Shown here one piece after another: positions 18,504 to 28,184 of a stretch of 34,752 nt of DNA. The first letter of the stretch is position 1. Each line of letters opens with the position of its first letter. Position numbers and translations under genes: made by a program. The DNA is from Nitrospirae bacterium CG2_30_70_394 (GTDB lineage Bacteria; CG2-30-53-67; CG2-30-70-394). Where the stretch lies: positions 1 to 34,752 of the forward strand of contig MNYW01000001.1 in the NCBI GenBank assembly GCA_001873295.1, read 5' to 3'. The notes beneath the pieces are model-generated. The model worked only from the letters and a program-made list of their open reading frames with translations. It searched no databases and was not told the origin of the DNA.

Positions 18504-19121
18504 TTGCCCCCCCGCGACTGTTACTTCGGCGGCACCTTCGATCCGGTCCACGCCGGCCATTTGGCGATCGCGCGCGCGGCGCTGGCCAGCGGGGAGGTGG
18601 CGCGAGTGGTCTTTCTGCCGGCCCTCGCACCGCCCCACAAGGGGGGCAGATCGCTGCGCCCCTTCGCGGAGCGGCTCTACCTTCTCCACCTCGCCTGCGC
18701 GGCCGATCCACGCCTCGTGGTCTCCACCCTGGAGGCGGAGCTGCCGGCACCGTCGTACACCGCCCGCACCCTGGAGCTCCTCGTCTCGCGGGGCGCCGCG
18801 CCGCCCATCCTCCTCCTCATGGGCGCGGACACCCTCCTCGACCTACCCCACTGGTACCACCCGGAGCGGGTGGTGGCCCTCGCCCGCATCCTCGCCGCCC
18901 CGCGCCCCGGGGTGGCGATCGAGACCCTCCGCGCCGCGGTCGCCCCGTTGCTCCCCGGCGACGCCTTCGATCGTCACGTTCGCCTTCTGGAGATGGCGCC
19001 GGTGGCGTGCTCGGCGACCGAGATCCGCCGACTCTTGGCGCACGGTCTTGACCCTGGCGCGCTGCTCCCCGAAGTTGTGCGCGCCGCGCTCGTCCCCAAG
19101 CCCCCTTTGGACACTGGATGA
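18504..19121 (+). CDS. nadD: Nicotinate-nucleotide adenylyltransferase
   Basis: About 205 residues. It transfers AMP from ATP to nicotinate mononucleotide, the penultimate step of NAD synthesis. The nucleotidyltransferase start is CYFGGTFDPVHAGHL, with the (H/T)xGH motif as HAGH; the C-terminal adenylyl-binding motif is CSATEIRRLL (family SSTxIR). PPHK in the Pro-rich loop and GADTLLDLPHWYHPE are also typical. No ATG lies near the proper start: the best in-frame choice is TTG 18504, with no ribosome binding site because the heptamer repeat abuts it. The start is therefore uncertain by a few codons. Its stop overlaps ftsB by four bases. Confidence 0.9.
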   Translation: MPPRDCYFGGTFDPVHAGHLAIARAALASGEVARVVFLPALAPPHKGGRSLRPFAERLYLLHLACAADPRLVVSTLEAELPAPSYTARTLELLVSRGAAPPILLLMGADTLLDLPHWYHPERVVALARILAAPRPGVAIETLRAAVAPLLPGDAFDRHVRLLEMAPVACSATEIRRLLAHGLDPGALLPEVVRAALVPKPPLDTG

Positions 19122-19435
19122 ACCCCCTCGCCGATCCCGACCCCGTTCCCCATCGCTGGACCCACACCCTGTGGCTCGCGGTCACCGTGGGGAGCGCCGT
19201 CCTGATGGTGGTCCTCGCCCTCGCCGACGAAAACGGCATCCTGCCGCGGCGCGCTAAGCAACGGGAGATCGCCGCCATGCGGGCCACCGTCGCCCGCCTT
19301 CAGGAGGAGCAGAAGGGGTTGGAAGAGCGCCTCGACGACGTCGCCAGCGGCCGCTTCGAACTGGAACGGATCGCCCGCGAGCGCCTCGGCATGGCGCGCG
19401 AGGGCGAGATCATCTACCGCTTCGACACGCTGTAG
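19118..19435 (+). CDS. ftsB: Cell division protein FtsB (septum formation initiator family)
   Basis: 105 residues. A short cytoplasmic N-terminus is followed by one transmembrane helix (about 17-37, TLWLAVTVGSAVLMVVLALA), a periplasmic coiled coil (IAAMRATVARLQEEQKGLEERL) and the conserved DivIC/FtsB ending FELERIARERLGMAREGEIIYRF. FtsB joins FtsL and FtsQ in the divisome and helps trigger septal peptidoglycan synthesis. The ATG overlaps the nadD stop (ATGA). In many proteobacteria ftsB follows eno, so coupling to nadD is unusual. The 243 bp to the convergent typA stop hold no visible gene or T-run terminator. Confidence 0.85.
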   Translation: MNPLADPDPVPHRWTHTLWLAVTVGSAVLMVVLALADENGILPRRAKQREIAAMRATVARLQEEQKGLEERLDDVASGRFELERIARERLGMAREGEIIYRFDTL

Positions 19436-19678
19436 GGGCACGGCGCTTGGTTGCGGTGGACGGCGCGCACAACCCACGGACCCGGGGTATGAGCGAGCGC
19501 CTCTCCGCCCGGAACGGAGCGCGCCCCGCGGCCTGACCTGTAGGCGGAGGCTCGCCATCCTCTCTCGCGGGCGCGCCCCCGCCCGGCCACCCGCAACAAG
19601 AGGCTGGCCGAACGGGTCCGTAGCGCGTGGCGTCGCCCGCCACCACCCTTGCGCGGCGCGCCTCCCATGCCCCGCGGG

Positions 19679-21481
<1,803 letters not shown>

Positions 21482-21740
21482 GGCAGACCTCTGAAAGGGG
21501 GGGCGCATTATCCACGCGCCGCCCTGTTGAACCAGCCCTCGCCCGGCCTCACCCGCCGGGGTAGACGAACGCGAGATCGCGGCCGACCCGCACGCCGGCA
21601 AACACCGTGGACCAACCGTGGTTCCGCCACCGCCACGCCTGCCTGTCGCGCGCCGACTCCAACCCCCACGGGCCACGTCGCCCCCGGCAACGGGGCCGAC
21701 CGGCTCAAGGTGAGCCGAGCGCAACACGAGAAGGCCTCCA

Positions 21741-21891
21741 TCGGCGACCCCGCGCGCGCGGACCGCTCGCCACGTTGCAACCTGTCCCCAACGAAACCTC
21801 CTCGGCGACCCCGCGCGCGCGGACCGCTCGATCTGCTTGCGAGCCGCCTTTTCGACCTTTTCTCGGCGACCCCGCGCGCGCGGACCGCTCC
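21741..21891 (-). CRISPR. Short orphan CRISPR-like array: 3 repeats, 2 spacers, type I-E geometry
   Basis: A 29-bp repeat containing ACCCCGCGCGCGCGGACC starts at 21741, 21802 and 21863. The first two copies are identical; the third differs only in its last base. The period is exactly 61 bp, leaving two unrelated spacers of 32 bp (21770-21801, 21831-21862). A 29+32 layout with a G+C-rich central palindrome (CCGCGCGCGCGG) is the type I-E pattern. In minus orientation a degraded fourth repeat (GAGCCGGTCGG...GGGGGCGACG) may sit at about 21676-21708 after another 32-bp interval. No cas genes are in the window. The array ends about 30 bp before the methyltransferase start; the rest of the 441-bp gap (21482-21740) shows nothing else. 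Confidence 0.6.
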
Positions 21892-21922
21892 CCCCAACCG
21901 CTCCGCCGCCAGGACCACCACC

Positions 21923-22561
21923 ATGGACCCCCTCGACGAGTCCGCGCGTTTGTTGGCCGCGAAGTATCGGGTGACCGCCTGGTTCTACGACCTCCTCGAT
22001 GCGCCGTGGGAACACCTCTACCGGCGCTGGCGGCCACGGCTCCTGGCGGATCTCACCGGCGACGTCCTGGAGGCGGGGGTGGGCACCGGCCGCAACCTCC
22101 CGTACTACCCGCCGGCCGCCCGGGTGACCGCCATCGACCTGTGCGCGGCCATGCTCCGCCGCGCCCGGCGCCGCGCCCGCCAGGCGCGCTGCCCGGTCGA
22201 GCTGCGCCAAGAAGACGCCACCCGCATGGCGACCATCGCGGACCGAAGCCAGGACTGGATCGTCGCCACCTTCTTGTGCTGCGTCATGCCCGACCACCTC
22301 CAGCCCGCCTCGCTCGTCCAGTTCCAGCGGGTCCTGCGCCCCGGCGGTCGCTTCCGCCTGCTGGAGATCCTCTACTCCCACACGCCGCACATCCGCCGCC
22401 GCCAGCAGCGCCTCGCCCCCTTCGTCGAACACGTCTACGGCGCCCGTTTCGACCGCACCACCCTCCGCTATTTAGAGGAGGCGGAGGGGCTGGCGATCCG
22501 CCGCACCACCTACCTCAAGGACGACACCTACCTCCTCATCGAGGGCGAGCGAGTGGCGTAG
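21923..22561 (+). CDS. SAM-dependent class I methyltransferase (phospholipid N-methyltransferase-like)
   Basis: 212 residues. The SAM-binding motif I is VLEAGVGTGRNLPYYP (about 48-63), motif II ends in AIDLC (about 70-74), and the post-motif RVLRPGGRFRLLEIL is typical of class I enzymes. The N-terminal WFYDLLDAPWEHLYRRWRP resembles PmtA-like phosphatidylethanolamine methyltransferases and UbiE-like proteins. The substrate cannot be fixed from sequence. ATG 21923 has AGGA eight bases upstream, close to the end of the CRISPR-like array. It is followed after 72 bp by the pgeF-type gene in the same direction. Confidence 0.8.
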   Translation: MDPLDESARLLAAKYRVTAWFYDLLDAPWEHLYRRWRPRLLADLTGDVLEAGVGTGRNLPYYPPAARVTAIDLCAAMLRRARRRARQARCPVELRQEDATRMATIADRSQDWIVATFLCCVMPDHLQPASLVQFQRVLRPGGRFRLLEILYSHTPHIRRRQQRLAPFVEHVYGARFDRTTLRYLEEAEGLAIRRTTYLKDDTYLLIEGERVA

Positions 22562-22633
22562 GCTTGGGGGAGGAGGGGGTCGCCGCCGCGCCGATCTTGG
22601 CCGGCGCCGGCCGCCGGTCACCCGAGCCACCCC

Positions 22634-23344
22634 ATGCCGTACCGCACCGTCCCCGCCTGGGACCGCTTCACCGCTCTTACCCACGCCTTCTTTGGCCGGG
22701 TGGCGAACCCCACCAACGCCGATCGCCGGATGACCGTGGCGGCCGCGTGCACCACCCTGGGGCTTTCACCCGCCACCACCCTCGACCTCCCCATCCAGGT
22801 CCACGGCGACCGGGTGGCGGTGGCGGAGGATGGCCCCGCCGGCGAGGCAGACGGGGTGATCGTCCTGACCCCGGGCCGGATCGCCGCCGTCGTCACCGCC
22901 GACTGCTGCCCCCTGCTCCTCATCGTGCCCGGCGCGCGCGCCGCCGCCGCGGTCCACGCCGGCTGGCGCGGCACCGCCGCCGCCATCGCCGCCAAGGCGG
23001 TGGCGCGTCTGTGCGCGGTGACCGGCGTCGTGCCCGCGGAGCTGCACGCCGCCCTCGGCCCCACCATCGGCCCGTGCTGCTACGAGGTGGGCGACGAGGT
23101 GGTGGCCGCCCTCGAACGCCTCGGCGAGCCCGGTCGCGCCTCCATCCAGCACCGGCCAGGGCAAAGGGACCACGCCGACCTGCGGCGGGTAAACCGCGCC
23201 TTGCTCATCGCGGCTGGAATGAACCCCGCGCAGATCCACCTGGTCGGCGGCTGCACCGCCTGCGCCACCGACTTCCCGTGCCACTCGTTTCGCCGCGACC
23301 GCGCCGCCGCCGGCCGTCAGCTCAGCGTGGTGGGGTGGCGGTGA
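22634..23344 (+). CDS. pgeF: Multicopper-oxidase-like laccase-domain protein, PgeF/YfiH family
   Basis: 236 residues, normal family length. Zinc-site and signature residues are visible: QVHGD (H57), VTADCCPLLL (C91), AAVHAGWRGTAAAIAAKAV (H108) and LGPTIGPCCYEVGDEV. The ending (FPCHSFRRDRAAAGRQLSVVGW) matches the family's 'SyRRd...GR' block. YfiH proteins are described both as purine nucleoside phosphorylase/adenosine deaminase-type enzymes (YlmD, FAMIN-like) and as PgeF, which edits wrongly linked amino acids from peptidoglycan precursors. It starts at ATG 22634. Cell-wall editing would fit the amgK-murU pair in this window, but the two are not adjacent. Confidence 0.88.
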   Translation: MPYRTVPAWDRFTALTHAFFGRVANPTNADRRMTVAAACTTLGLSPATTLDLPIQVHGDRVAVAEDGPAGEADGVIVLTPGRIAAVVTADCCPLLLIVPGARAAAAVHAGWRGTAAAIAAKAVARLCAVTGVVPAELHAALGPTIGPCCYEVGDEVVAALERLGEPGRASIQHRPGQRDHADLRRVNRALLIAAGMNPAQIHLVGGCTACATDFPCHSFRRDRAAAGRQLSVVGWR

Positions 23345-23435
23345 GCGCCCCGCGACCACCACCCGCACACCGCCAGCGAACCCTCACTGTCGACGCCGAC
23401 TCGTATGGATTACCTTGCTCTTCACGCGCACAACA

Positions 23436-23467
23436 AACGACCTATTAGCGATAAACACTAGGTCGTT
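23436..23467. promoter_or_regulatory. A+T-rich 9-bp inverted repeat upstream of the hexahaem cytochrome operon
   Basis: AACGACCTA (23436-23444) and TAGGTCGTT (23459-23467) are perfect reverse complements around a 14-bp A+T-rich centre (TTAGCGATAAACAC). It lies 68 bp before the first cytochrome ATG, in the most A+T-rich stretch of the window. It is a candidate operator for the cytochrome operon, possibly with a weak promoter (TTCACG, 16 bp, TATTAG at about 23443). No named regulator motif is matched. Confidence 0.5.
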
Positions 23468-23535
23468 ACTCTTCATCATGCGGTAGGCCGTCTCTCCTGG
23501 CGACAGCCGCCGCAAACGAGCTCCGGGAGGTAGCC

Positions 23536-24339
23536 ATGGGCACGATCGGACGGAGGGTGGCAGTGGTGGCGATCAGCGTGATCGTTTCGGTAAGCGCGGG
23601 GGCGGAGACCTTCGGGATGCGCAAGCAGATCCCCCGCCCCGACGCCTACGGCCGGGTGGTGATGGACAGCTTTGCCACCAAGGCACAGGTGGCACCCGTG
23701 GTCTTCGACCACTGGAACCACCGCAATCGCTACACCTGCCGCCTCTGCCACGTCGACCTCGGCTTTGCCATGCGCGCCGGCGAGACCGGCGTGCGCGAGG
23801 CCGACAATCGCCACGGCCTCTACTGCGGCGCCTGCCACAACAACAAGGAGGCGTTCGGCTGGGAGCGCGAGGAGCGCCAGGGGCTTACCACCAAGCCGGT
23901 CGAGGCGTGCGACCGGTGCCACTCGGTGGGCAAGGCCATCACCCCCGAAAAGGACTTCTACGCGGTGACCCAAGCGATGCCCAAGAGCGGCTACGGCAAC
24001 CACGTCGACTGGCTCGCCGCGGAGGCCAAGGGGCTCATCCACCTGCAAGACGAGCTCCCCGGCATCACCCGTAAACGCAAGCCGATCCGCTACGCCGGCG
24101 AGGTGGTCCTCCACGCGCGCGAGTTCAACATGCCGGAGATCGTCTTCTCACACACCAAGCACGCGGTATGGAACGGCTGTGAGATGTGCCACCCGGAGAT
24201 CTTCGGGGTGGAGAAGGGGGCCACCAAGTACACCATGCAGGACATCTTCGAGGGACGGTTCTGCGGCGCGTGCCACGACAAGGTCTCCTTCCCGATGAAC
24301 TTCGACTGCCGCCTCTGCCACACCAAGGACGTCTTTTGA
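23536..24339 (+). CDS. Periplasmic six-haem c-type cytochrome (two c7-like triheme modules), first of pair
   Basis: 267 residues. The signal peptide (RRVAVVAISVIVSVSAGA) is cut near residue 23. Six CXXCH haem sites are present: CRLCH (68-72), CGACH (97-101), CDRCH (125-129), CEMCH (215-219), CGACH (243-247) and CRLCH (258-262). They form two similar triheme modules, each beginning with an F-x-H-xx-xH segment (FDHWNH, FSHTKH) that can supply distal histidines, as in c7/PpcA-type cytochromes. It should carry electrons in the periplasm. ATG 23536 has GGGAGGT upstream. Its TGA overlaps the ATG of a paralogous six-haem cytochrome. No partner reductase or membrane anchor is encoded nearby. Confidence 0.9.
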   Translation: MGTIGRRVAVVAISVIVSVSAGAETFGMRKQIPRPDAYGRVVMDSFATKAQVAPVVFDHWNHRNRYTCRLCHVDLGFAMRAGETGVREADNRHGLYCGACHNNKEAFGWEREERQGLTTKPVEACDRCHSVGKAITPEKDFYAVTQAMPKSGYGNHVDWLAAEAKGLIHLQDELPGITRKRKPIRYAGEVVLHAREFNMPEIVFSHTKHAVWNGCEMCHPEIFGVEKGATKYTMQDIFEGRFCGACHDKVSFPMNFDCRLCHTKDVF

Positions 24340-25097
24340 TGCACCGCCCCGCCCTCCTGCTCTTCCTCGCCCTCCTTTTCGCCCTCGCCCCGCAGGCGGC
24401 GGCGAAGGGCAGGTACTTCGACCTCCCGCCGCTGCCCGACCCCGCCCTCTACGGCAACCGCCTCCTCAACCGCAGCGCAGAGAAAAATGGCGTGAAGCCC
24501 GCCCTCTTCTCCCACTGGCTGCACCGCGCCAAGTACACCTGCCGCGTCTGCCATGTGGAGCTCGGCTTCAACATGGAGCTCGGGACCACCGAGATCACCG
24601 AGGCGCGCAACCAGCACGGCGAATACTGCGGCGCCTGCCACGACGGCAAGGAGGCCTTCGGCCACACGCCGGACAACTGTGACCGCTGCCACACAGGCGA
24701 TCTCACCGCCGGCGCCGACAAGTTCAACGCCTTCGCGGTCACCATGCCGAGGACCAGCTACGGGAACAACATCGACTGGGTCAAGGCGGTGAAGGAGGGC
24801 AAGCTCCAGCCGAAGCGCACCCTGCTTGCAAACCCGCCGCAAGCGATCGCCTACGACAAGGACCTCAAGCTCGACGCCGGCTGGACCATGATCCCGCCCG
24901 CCTTTTTCTCCCACGCCGACCACAACCTGTGGCTCGACTGCGCCAACTGCCACCCGGACATCTTCAACGTGAAGAAGAAGACCACCGCCCACTTCTCCAT
25001 GCGCTACAACCTCGACGGCAAGTTCTGCGGCCTCTGCCACCTGCGGGTCAGCTTCCCCCTCGACGACTGCGACCGCTGCCACCCGGCGATGCACTAG
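24339..25097 (+). CDS. Periplasmic six-haem c-type cytochrome, second of pair
   Basis: 252 residues. The signal peptide is MHRPALLLFLALLFALAPQAAA. Six CXXCH sites: CRVCH (68-72), CGACH (97-101), CDRCH (114-118), CANCH (201-205), CGLCH (230-234) and CDRCH (244-248). The first two haem sites sit at exactly the same positions as in the upstream cytochrome, and the blocks YTCR.CHVxLGF and YCGACHxxKEAFG are shared, so the genes arose by duplication. Distal-histidine segments FSHWLH and FSHADH start each module. The ATG overlaps the upstream TGA by one base (TGATG), giving translational coupling. The pair could form a periplasmic electron relay to metals, nitrogen oxides or other acceptors; the partner is unknown. 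Confidence 0.9.
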   Translation: MHRPALLLFLALLFALAPQAAAKGRYFDLPPLPDPALYGNRLLNRSAEKNGVKPALFSHWLHRAKYTCRVCHVELGFNMELGTTEITEARNQHGEYCGACHDGKEAFGHTPDNCDRCHTGDLTAGADKFNAFAVTMPRTSYGNNIDWVKAVKEGKLQPKRTLLANPPQAIAYDKDLKLDAGWTMIPPAFFSHADHNLWLDCANCHPDIFNVKKKTTAHFSMRYNLDGKFCGLCHLRVSFPLDDCDRCHPAMH

Positions 25098-25330
25098 GCG
25101 CGGGCGGCCGGCGGGCGTTGCGCGGCCACCAGGGTGGCCGGCCTCAACCCCGTCGTGGCCGTGGCGGTGCAGGGGGGCGCGACGCATGGCCGCCCCCCCC
25201 TGACCGGGTGGCGAACCCTTCCGCCCGCCCCCGCGTACGACCACCGGGGGTACCGGGCGATCGGACCACGCGCCGGCGTCCCGGCGCTCCCGCCCGACCG
25301 CGCGCGCCACCCCAGCCACGGCCGCGCCGC

Positions 25331-25516
25331 CACCCGCCGCCGCTGGTGTAGCCCAGGGCGACAGAGCCCCGCCCGCCGCCCGCCGCGGTAGCCCCGAGCG
25401 GTGGAGCCCGCCGCCGCAGCCCCGAGCGGTGGAGCACCGCCACCCGCCGCCGCTGGTGTAGCCCAGGGCGACAGAGCCCCGCCCGCCGCCGCCGCGGTAG
25501 CCCCGAGCGGTGGAGC
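25331..25516. repeat. Two 110-bp-period G+C-rich repeats with GTAGCCC...GAGC modules
   Basis: The 50-bp sequence at 25331-25380 recurs exactly at 25441-25490. Both copies are followed by GTAGCCCCGAGCGGTGGAGC. A third, shorter CAGCCCCGAGCGGTGGAGC lies between them. Each repeat also contains a related module, GTAGCCCAGGGCGACAGAGC, so the element is built from several diverged ~20-bp units. It fills much of the 452-bp gene-free gap (25098-25549) after the cytochromes. The rest of the gap is G+C-rich and shows no gene. Confidence 0.7.
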
Positions 25517-25549
25517 GCCGCCACCCCCGGCCGCCACGGCGCGCGTCGT

Positions 25550-26149
25550 TCAGCCGAGGTCGGCGGGCGCGTTCCAGCCACCAGAGAAGACCAGCTCCGT
25601 CAACGGGCGGCGCTGGCGCGGCGCGCCCTCCCGTTCGCGCAAATCGTCGGGCAGGGTCGCCGCGTCGCCCAAATAGCCGAGCGCGAGGCCGGTAACCACG
25701 TCGAAGTCGTCGGGGATCGCGTACTGCTCGCGCGCCCGGTCCGGGAGGATGCCCGCCATGGCGTGGGCGTAGAGCCCCAAGGCGGTGGCCTGGACCACGA
25801 GCTGGGCGGTGGCGAGGCCAAGATCGTGCCAACCATGGCGATTGATCTCGCCGGTCTGGGTGTAGGTGCGTTTGGCCAAGCCAAGGATCAGGACCGGGGC
25901 GTGGCGCGCCCAACCCTGGTTGAACTCGACCAGACACTCCAGCAACTGGCGGTAGCAGGCGCCCTCCTCCCGGCGGGCGACGATGAAGCGCCACGGCTGC
26001 TCGTTGAAGGCGGAGGCAGCCCAGCGGGCCGCCTCGAACAGCGCCCCCAAGGTGGCCGGCTCCACCGCGCGATCCGCAAAGGCCCGCGGACTCCAGCGCC
26101 ACGCCAACAGGTCGTGAATCGGGTAGTGGGTTTCGGCGAGCTTGTTCAT
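25550..26149 (-). CDS. Nitroreductase-family FMN-dependent oxidoreductase
   Basis: 199 residues. FMN-binding signatures are the N-terminal RWSPRAFADR, the ASAFNEQPWRFIV block (about residues 45-57) and the C-terminal VTGLALGYLGD. It ends with PLTELVFSGGWN, the usual 'PL.E.VF...W' tail of the family. Such enzymes reduce nitro compounds, quinones or flavins with NAD(P)H; the true substrate is unknown. ATG 26149 is chosen because GGGAGG lies eight bases upstream; a longer frame to 26257 has no conserved residues. It is separated from DUF456 and its neighbours by a 491-bp gap that contains a dispersed element. Confidence 0.9.
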   Translation of the reverse strand: MNKLAETHYPIHDLLAWRWSPRAFADRAVEPATLGALFEAARWAASAFNEQPWRFIVARREEGACYRQLLECLVEFNQGWARHAPVLILGLAKRTYTQTGEINRHGWHDLGLATAQLVVQATALGLYAHAMAGILPDRAREQYAIPDDFDVVTGLALGYLGDAATLPDDLREREGAPRQRRPLTELVFSGGWNAPADLG

Positions 26150-26424
26150 CGGACGAACCTCCCAAAAGAGAGTTGTTGAACCGCGCTTCCGAGCCGTTGC
26201 GATCAGCGCCGGCACGGGGTGAGACCCCATCATCGCCGACCGCCCCCCCGCTTTCATCGACCCCCCGCCACTGAACTAGCTGGGATCGAAGGTCGCCCCT
26301 CCCCCGGCCTCCCCTTGGGGGGCGCCAGGACGCCGCCGCGACACCCGCCGCAGCCGCATTCTTCCACCGCGCGGACCAGCCCCTCTTGGTGGACAGCGCG
26401 GCGGATCATTCGCCCCGTCGCACC

Positions 26425-26606
26425 CTAGGCGTCTGGCGGACTTTGGCGATCGTGAACCGAGAAGCAGCCGCTCGAACCCGGATGCGCGACCGTTCGTCGA
26501 GCTACGGAGGGCTCGTGCAACGAAGAACGTGGCACGACTCCTGGCCCACACGTCCGCCCATGGGTCCGCTCGGCTCAGTCGATCGACCCAGTCCGCCACT
26601 CCTCAC
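26425..26606 (+). repeat. Dispersed ~180-bp element with terminal inverted repeats, copy 2
   Basis: Ends: GGACTTTGGCGATCG (26438-26452) and CGATCGACCCAGTCC (26580-26594), 157 bp apart as in copy 1 but in the opposite orientation. Both ends continue inward with a CCGAG/CTCGG pair. The outer left edge is CTAG (26425). The centre contains AACGAAGAACGTGGCACGA. It lies in the 491-bp gap 26150-26640; the rest of that gap shows no gene. Confidence 0.75.
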
Positions 26607-26640
26607 CGCAAGCGAAGGCGCACCCCGCCGTGGCCATCGT

Positions 26641-27159
26641 TCAGAACGACAACGCGCGGGTGACCAAGGCGATCATCACGCCGCCGGTGACCAGCTTGAG
26701 CAGGCTGCCCGCGAGGCGGCCGAGGAGCGCCCCCTTGGCCACCGCGTGGGCCCCGGCCATGCGCCGGCCGCGGGCGTACTCGACCGCAAAGGCGCCGGCA
26801 AAGGTGCCTGCCAGACCACCCGCGACGGAACCGAGAAGCGGCGCCACCGCCGAGCCGAGGATCGCCCCGGCCAACCCGCCGGCCATGGCGCCCACGGCGC
26901 CCCACACGCTGCCGCGCGCCCCCTTCGCCCCCAACAGCCCCGCCATCGCCTCCCCGACCTCGGCCCCCACCGCGAGGCCGAGCAGGGTGATCGCCACCCA
27001 CCACGGCAGCACCTCGGCCCCCATGACGAGGGTGAAGAGGGCGGCCGCGGCCGCGATCAGAAACTGGCCGGGGAGACCAAGCGGGATGATCAGCAGCCCC
27101 GCCACCATGATGAGGTAGAGGAGGGCGGTGGCGAGAATTAGCGCGGTGCTCGACAACAT
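26641..27159 (-). CDS. DUF456 integral membrane protein
   Basis: 172 residues, start ATG 27159. It is highly hydrophobic and Gly/Ala-rich: helices at about 3-25 (ALILATALLYLIMVAGLLII), 28-48 and 55-75, then two glycine-zipper-like stretches (GAVGAMAGGLAGAILG; GSVAGGLAGTFAGAFAVEYARG) and a final helix (LLKLVTGGVMIALVT). The PLGLPGQFLI motif is characteristic of DUF456. Function is unknown; glycine-zipper segments suggest tight helix packing or oligomerisation. It follows the exported protein gene by 77 bp on the same strand and may be the last gene of a three-gene operon with the serine hydrolase. Confidence 0.75.
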   Translation of the reverse strand: MLSSTALILATALLYLIMVAGLLIIPLGLPGQFLIAAAAALFTLVMGAEVLPWWVAITLLGLAVGAEVGEAMAGLLGAKGARGSVWGAVGAMAGGLAGAILGSAVAPLLGSVAGGLAGTFAGAFAVEYARGRRMAGAHAVAKGALLGRLAGSLLKLVTGGVMIALVTRALSF

Positions 27160-27236
27160 CGACTCTCGGGGCCCCCAAACCGTCGGCCGCCCGCGAACCG
27201 GGGATGGAATCCCCGACCGCCCACCCCCGCCTCCCC

Positions 27237-28184
27237 TTACGGCCCGCCGAAGTAGGGCAGGATCGGGCGCAGCCGCTTGAGCCAGCGCCAGTCGCTCACC
27301 CCCACGGCCAGAGACCACGCCGTCTCCTCCGGCTGGTAGGTCGCCCACAGGGAGATGGCGCGCACCTGCACGCCGGCCCCGACGAGGAGGTCGGGCCCCG
27401 CGCCATCAAAGACCGCGCCGGCGGCCGCGCGCAGGCCGACCCGCTTCACCTGGCGGGAGAGCAGATCGTCGTGGACCGCGGCGCGAAACGGGTCGCCGGC
27501 GTCCTGTCCCACCGCGGGGAGGAAGTTGTAGAGCAGGCCGCCGGCGAGCACCACCGCCACGTCGGTGGAGCGCGTCACCAAGACCACCGGCTCGGTGCGC
27601 ACGGTCACCTCAAACGCCGAGACGCCGTCGCGCCGGTACCACGCCTGCGCACCGTCGCGGGTGCGGCAAAAATCGAAGCGACTGTTGAGCCACCCCTCCA
27701 AGAGGTTCGCCTGCTTCGGGTCGTCCTCCTCGAAGTACTTGCGCTCGTAGAGCGCCTTGCGGATCACCAGGCCACGGACGTAATCGTCCATCAGGTAGTG
27801 GCCGAGCGCCGGCCACGCCTCGCCGTTCTCGGCGCGCAACAAACTTCGACCCAACGGGGTGAGGCTACCGAGGCCGTCCTTGGCGGTGTTGCGAAAGGCG
27901 GTGAACCGCTTCAGCTCGACAAACAGGAGCGACTGCTCGGTGGCGGGCGACGCCGCCAGGTCGCGTAAGAAGCTCGCCCGCTCCACGCAGCCGGTGAGGT
28001 AGCCACGGATTTCGCCATCGTCGCCGGGCGGCGCGGGAAGCTGATCGACCAGCCCCTTCACCCGCACCAGGTAGCCATCGATCTCCGCCACCGCCGGCAG
28101 CGCCGTGGCCGCGGCCGCCGGCAGGGCGAGGAGGAGGTGGAGGGCAACGAACCCCACCGTCACCCGGATCTCCCGCCACCTCAC
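27237..28184 (-). CDS. Exported protein of unknown function
   Basis: 315 residues, starting with GTG 28184, which overlaps the hydrolase stop (GTGA). An N-terminal signal peptide is clear (VTVGFVALHLLLALPAAAA). The middle is helical and charged (ERKYFEEDDPKQANLLEGW...RFDFCRTRDG). From about residue 200 the protein has alternating hydrophobic strands (VVLVTRSTDVAVVLAGGLLYNFLP; VGLRAAAGAVFDGAGPDLLVGAGVQVRAISLWATYQPE; WSLAVGVSDWRW), which look like beta strands of a soluble or outer-membrane domain. No family was recognised. Its coupling to the hydrolase gene suggests a shared process. Confidence 0.7.
   Translation of the reverse strand: MRWREIRVTVGFVALHLLLALPAAAATALPAVAEIDGYLVRVKGLVDQLPAPPGDDGEIRGYLTGCVERASFLRDLAASPATEQSLLFVELKRFTAFRNTAKDGLGSLTPLGRSLLRAENGEAWPALGHYLMDDYVRGLVIRKALYERKYFEEDDPKQANLLEGWLNSRFDFCRTRDGAQAWYRRDGVSAFEVTVRTEPVVLVTRSTDVAVVLAGGLLYNFLPAVGQDAGDPFRAAVHDDLLSRQVKRVGLRAAAGAVFDGAGPDLLVGAGVQVRAISLWATYQPEETAWSLAVGVSDWRWLKRLRPILPYFGGP

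Noticed and set aside
21482-22432. N-terminal extension of typA (frame open to 22432)
   Set aside because: The extension crosses the CRISPR-like array and the antisense of the methyltransferase; TypA homologues begin just before the GTPase domain at about 21481.
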